DNA of 64,000 nt from assembly GCA_000711775.1 (NCBI GenBank), contig ARYC01017045.1, positions 16,927 to 80,926 of the forward strand, read 5' to 3'. Below, one piece after another: positions 60,701 to 64,000 of the stretch; position 1 is the first letter of the stretch, and each line of letters opens with the position of its first letter. The notes beneath the pieces are model-generated. The model searched no databases. It had not been told where the DNA came from and saw nothing but the letters and a program-made list of their open reading frames with translations. The position numbers and the translations under genes are program-made. The stretch comes from Oxytricha trifallax. Taxonomy: Eukaryota > Ciliophora > Spirotrichea > Sporadotrichida > Oxytrichidae.

Positions 60701-61014
60701 AAAATTTTGAGATCAAACCCTTTGATTCTTCGTAGTTCACTTCTTTTGATGAGACAAGATTGTTTCCTAGAGCTAGTATGAGAAAACCATAAGAGGATAA
60801 CAGCATCTGATAAAAAATTGATTTTGGGTAAACGGTTGCTGAGAGAGGGTGAGAATTTTCATAATGATTAGCCCAATGAGCTTGAGATAAGTAGTGACTC
60901 TGAAACTTAAAAATCCAAGCTTGACATGATAATATGGTCTCCCAATCAAAGCTCTCAAATGTTGAAAGATGAGTCCTAAAGTTTCAAGTTGCAGACTAAT
61001 TCTCTTGATCAGTG
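57703..61014 (+). pseudogene. SecA-like DEAD ATPase, near full length but in five frames (copy 2)
   Basis: Five overlapping frames appear to make one protein. Frame 1, 57703-58392, has the N-terminal region KKGRPSLYQGAQYPQLID and LPEHDYNLSLV. The others are 58379-58849, 58776-59114, 59065-60810 and 60809-61014. The fourth holds the helicase core: LFINLGMGNGITLLASC (Walker A with the Lys replaced by Ile), SSIVIDEHDWILFDGA (motif II as DEHD), LIAMTGSRLRMKEK, IIIVAGSTYQMLENW, TETQGLGTDIKT and GGLYLIMADIFHRRVQDQI, then GRVGRLDNKGQ. This order matches the two ATPase lobes of SecA. No preprotein cross-linking domain is evident. An in-frame TGA lies at 60271. Loss of the Walker Lys predicts no ATPase activity. 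Confidence 0.75.
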
Positions 61015-61222
61015 AAAACCGCTGATCATAATGATTCCTTGTTGAGTTTTAAATTAAAGTTTATGATCAATTCTTATTCACAATCAGCATTTAAATTTGA
61101 TTATTTTGGAAAATTTTTAATATAAGTTAAGTTCTTATTCATTAATCAAACCTCAAGTTTAATCTCAGAGCATTCTGGAACTCATATTTTAGCTGTTAGC
61201 TAAGGGGTTACCATCCTCATCG

Positions 61223-61411
61223 ATGACAAAAGAAATAGAAGAAGTTAATCAGGAGGAACAAAATTTGAAGGAAAGCAAATAAATATATCTGGAAGTTAAT
61301 AAAAGAATACGAAATGATTTTGACAAGATGAACAATGAGCTTTAGGACCTAGGTCAGTATAAGAGCCTGGTCATGCAATTGATGGGAGATGGGGTCCCTT
61401 CTTTTTCTTGA
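61223..61411 (+). pseudogene. Coiled-coil 3' exon of CGA, inverted relative to the rest of the gene
   Basis: Reads KEIEEVNQEEQNLKESKQ, IYLEVNKRIRNDFDKMNN and ELQDLGQYKSLVMQL to TGA 61409. It aligns with the C-terminal coiled coil of CGA copy 1 (EIEEVKGEEQALRSSRQ...MNELHQYKALVHQL), where it follows the basic RKRR stretch on the same strand. Here it lies on the opposite strand, directly abutting the RKRR end of CGA at about 61400. Confidence 0.7.
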
Positions 61412-61414
61412 TGC

Positions 61415-61998
61415 TGTTGGCTTCATTAAGTAGGCAGATCTCCCTTTGTGAACTATTTATTTGTGTTAAGGAAATATTATTTACCACTGAAGCTCAATGA
61501 TTCTTCCAGAGCCTTGGCAAATTCAGGTCTCATTGGAACTAGTAATCCTTAGGTTTGATCTTACTTTGCTCTTCTATTCCTCTTAGCATAGTTACTTTCT
61601 AATTTATCCCATCCTTGTCTAGAGACATTAATATGTCACATATCCAGCATTTATCCAAATGGAGCCAGTCACTCTAATCGGGTAAGTAACTCATAATGGA
61701 TGGCTTTGACGAAGCATATTCGAGGAAGTCTTCAACTGTCAAACCTTTAATCTGTGGTACGGCAGCGACAATCACATCTGCTCTCTTCAAATGCTAATTC
61801 TTTGCTATAAATGTATTAGTTACCTCTTTTTCTCCATTGAGTATGGACCGAAGAAAGTATACGTTAGTGCATTGAAGCTTAGGAAGATAAGCACCACACT
61901 CCTGTACTAAAAATTCGAAGAGCTCTTTCTTATTCCCAATCTTTTCTCTGAGCTTATGAACATTTACTAACAAGTTTATTGTTATGGTGATTGTCTCC
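61415..61998 (-). pseudogene. CGA, copy 2, main part with intron
   Basis: The minus strand reads KIGNKKELFEFLVQ, ECGAYLPKLQC, ADVIVAAVPQIKGLTVEDF, YLPDQSDWLHLDKCWICDI and SLDKDGINQK. A 32-nt intron at 61453-61484 (GTAAATAAT...AAATAG) is followed by VHKGRSAYLMKPTASRKRR. Matches copy 1 at 14386-15202 throughout. The start codon is not obvious. One frame change occurs before the intron. The final coiled coil is found inverted next to it. Confidence 0.7.
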
Positions 61999-62191
61999 CT
62001 ATTTAATAAGAAATTTATAAGATAGTTACATTAATGTTTGAGAAATATTGTTTCAGATATAATTCTTGAAAGATGAAAGAAATCATCTTTGCCATGAAAG
62101 AAATGGTTTTTCCACAAAATGATTTATTTATATAATAATCATTTTATGTTTAAAACTTTTATTTAATTATTAAAGTTAAATCCTACTGAAT

Positions 62192-62674
62192 ATGGAGAAG
62201 CTTTGATAAAGTGATCTTCGATCATATCTTGGAGGTCATGATAATCTAAGACAGTCTGATGAAGATCTAGATATTAGTCATGGAATTCCCCCAGTCACAA
62301 TCGATTATAAACTTACATACTGCACTTTTATTGATTTCTATGATAATTAGCTGGAGGAATTAAGCTGCTTAAATCTTGATTCTCAAATTTTAAACTCCCT
62401 TGAGATGGCTTAGTTAAACATTGTTAAAACGAAAAAATGCAGCTTTCAGGTATACGACCCTAGATCTGAGATTTAAGAATCAACATCGAACCTGAGTGAT
62501 AACCAGACTTTGAGTCAGGATATTCTTGAAGAAATAACTAATGGTATTGGTGATCTCTGGAAGAAGTTTCCAACTGTGGCATAGATTTAAGAATTTGTTG
62601 TAATAGCAGGGGATGGCCTTAACAACAAAATTTATTTTAAATTAAACGATTTATTAAGAGCGACGGCAAAATGA
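62192..62674 (+). pseudogene. MEL, copy 2 (single lesion at codon 5)
   Basis: ATG at 62192, TGA at codon 5, then open to TGA 62672: QSDLRSYLGGHDNLRQ, YCTFIDFYDNQLEELSC, NIVKTKKCSFQVYDPR and EITNGIGDLWKKFPTV. The TGA aligns with an Arg codon of copy 1. The next gene starts 9 nt downstream, so MEL may be the 5' part of a transposase operon-like pair or an N-terminal domain. No domain recognised. Confidence 0.5.
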
Positions 62675-62682
62675 TTTCATAA

Positions 62683-63801
62683 ATGAACATTCAAGCCTAT
62701 GATGATACTGATGAATTTAAGAAGGTTTTTCCAATCAAGTGGAGATAGATGAAATAAAAGTTTTCAAAATGGTCTAATGTGGAAAAAGCTAGTTTATTTA
62801 TGTAATATAACAGTTTTACATAAAGCTCTAAAGAAGTAATATTCATTGTCAACTCACTAGGTAAGGACTATCAAAAATCTAAGCCAGCTTAAGAATGAGT
62901 TAATCTAATCTCCTATTTAAAAAAAATGTATGGATTGAGTCACCAAGCCCAAAAATTTAAGTTGAAATTTATCAAATAAAACAACTAGTTGATCAAACCA
63001 TCAGTAGTACAGACCTATCTCTAAACATAAACAGGAGTTAGTGTTTCTACTCAGTAAATTAGGAAATTTTTAAGAAAAGCTCTGAATATGCTACCAAAAA
63101 GGTATCTTATATTAGCTAGAGGTCAATTGCATGCGATAGCATCAAACAAAGGGCTCAAGCTGGAATTCATTATGTACGACTACTTTGTGAGGGTAAAGTA
63201 CTTAAAAACATAGATGAAAGTTCAGTACAGTTCAGCAGATTTAATTAAAAGGCTTGGGCTCCTAAATATCAGCAATTATTCTGCGCTGATTCTAAGCGTT
63301 ACCAACAGATAGGTCTCATTGCAGCCCTCTCTAGTGATGGAAGAGTTTACTTCTAATTCTTTAAAGGAAGAAATAATAGTATTGGAGTTAGTTTACTACT
63401 TTATTCTTTAACTGATAAGTGCAATTGAAAAGCATAATTCTAGTTGGCGTGATAACCATGTACTCATGCTTGACAATGCCTCTTATCAAAGAAGCAGCTA
63501 TCTTAGGGGAAAATTAAGTATGCTGAAAGTATCAACCTTTTTTTTGGGCCCTTACTAATTTGATCTTGCTCCAATTGAGAAATTATTCGCTTTCATTAAA
63601 AAAGGCAACTTATAAAAAACGCTCCAATCCATATATGAAATCTAAAGCCAAGACTTATAATATATAAATTAAAGAGAAAATTAGATTCATAAACAGTTAA
63701 AAGGGCTTACTTAAATAATGGAAATGAATTACGATTGGTGTGAAAAGCTATTCTATAGCAGAATTCCATTCGTTTTAGATTATCTATGTAGCAAAGTCTG
63801 A
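62683..63801 (+). pseudogene. DDE transposase Y (IS630/Tc1 type), copy 2
   Basis: ATG 62683 reads MNIQAYDDTDEFKKVFPIK. After frame changes there is a helix-turn-helix (TGVSVSTQQIRKFLRKALNM), LKNIDESSVQFSRFNQKAW (first Asp), GLIAALSSDGRVYFQFFKG, VLMLDNASYQRSSYLRGKL (second Asp) and LGPYQFDLAPIEKLFAFIK (Glu). The end is FVLDYLCSKV and TGA 63799. About four frameshifts. All three catalytic acids remain. It differs from the TBE transposase and from transposase X. Confidence 0.8.
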
Positions 63802-63944
63802 TCGAAAATCGAAAGTTAGTTGCAATGAGAAAAGAACTTACTTAAAATTGCAGATTAACTCAAGCCTAGATTGAAGTAATCACTAAAATTATTGTCAAAA
63901 GAATTCACCCCATTATTAATTGTGTTGTGAAAATAATAGAGAAT

Positions 63945-64000
63945 CAAAACCCCAAAACCCCTTAATGAGGTTTATAAGTGCTTTGATTTGTAGGGAATTT
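63945..64000. mobile_element. TBE copy E, left end
   Basis: CAAAACCCCAAAACCCC, the 17-base C4A4 end of a TBE, preceded by AAT. The following bases match the ends of TBE B and TBE D. The element continues beyond the window. It is inserted 143 bp after transposase Y. Confidence 0.9.

Noticed and set aside
1-64000. Euplotes-like genetic code (TGA = Cys)
   Set aside because: Kinase, methyltransferase and transposase motifs need TAA/TAG as Gln, and TGA falls at natural C-termini.

Overview
The window looks like germline (micronuclear) DNA of a spirotrich ciliate of the Oxytricha/Stylonychia type. Three observations support this. Recognisable proteins read through only if TAA and TAG are glutamine and TGA is the sole stop. 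Five transposons carry C4A4 telomere-like repeats at their ends and 3-bp ANT target duplications, which is the signature of telomere-bearing elements (TBEs). The rest is very AT-rich, gene-poor and packed with nested repeats. No rRNA, tRNA or CRISPR array was seen. Nearly every gene is broken by frameshifts or in-frame TGA, so this is mostly old mobile DNA of the kind removed when the somatic nucleus forms.

Layout. 1-1471: two nested TBE fragments (A inserted in B). 4.6-17.0 kb: a gene-dense mobile region, in order a METTL14-like MT-A70 methyltransferase (-), DDE transposase X (+), an intact spliced gene of unknown function called YYEE here (-), a zinc-finger MT-A70 methyltransferase (+), DDE transposase Y (-), a gene called MEL (-), a gene called CGA (+) and a SecA-like DEAD ATPase (-). 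17.9-22.1 kb: complete TBE D. 23.7-29.5 kb: two decayed LINE-like retroelements sharing a 3' end. 32.7-43.4 kb: second copy of the left half of the mobile region (MT-A70, YYEE, transposase X), with TBE C inserted in YYEE. 44.5-47.0 kb: an unknown gene broken by a foldback element and by a terminal-inverted-repeat element that holds an ARF GTPase pseudogene. 50.4-53.6 kb: two GC-richer coding blocks separated by a foldback. 53.7-55.1 kb: an element with 19-bp tandem repeats in its ends. 57.7-63.8 kb: second copy of the right half of the mobile region (SecA-like, CGA, MEL, transposase Y). 63.9 kb onward: left end of TBE E.

The main result is that seven genes (transposase X, YYEE, ZF-MT-A70, transposase Y, MEL, CGA, SecA-like) lie in one order and relative orientation at 6.97-16.96 kb, and that the two halves recur elsewhere in the same order and orientations. 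This points to one large multi-gene mobile element, or two elements that travel together, combining DDE transposases with adenine methyltransferase and SecA-like ATPase genes. I do not recognise it as a described element, but I could not search. A second clear result is a family of foldback elements with C-rich TGTTC...GAACA ends and exact 6-bp target duplications (three copies). One sits in a TBE gene whose paralogue supplies the empty site.

All translations were done by eye, so boundaries of broken genes are approximate.
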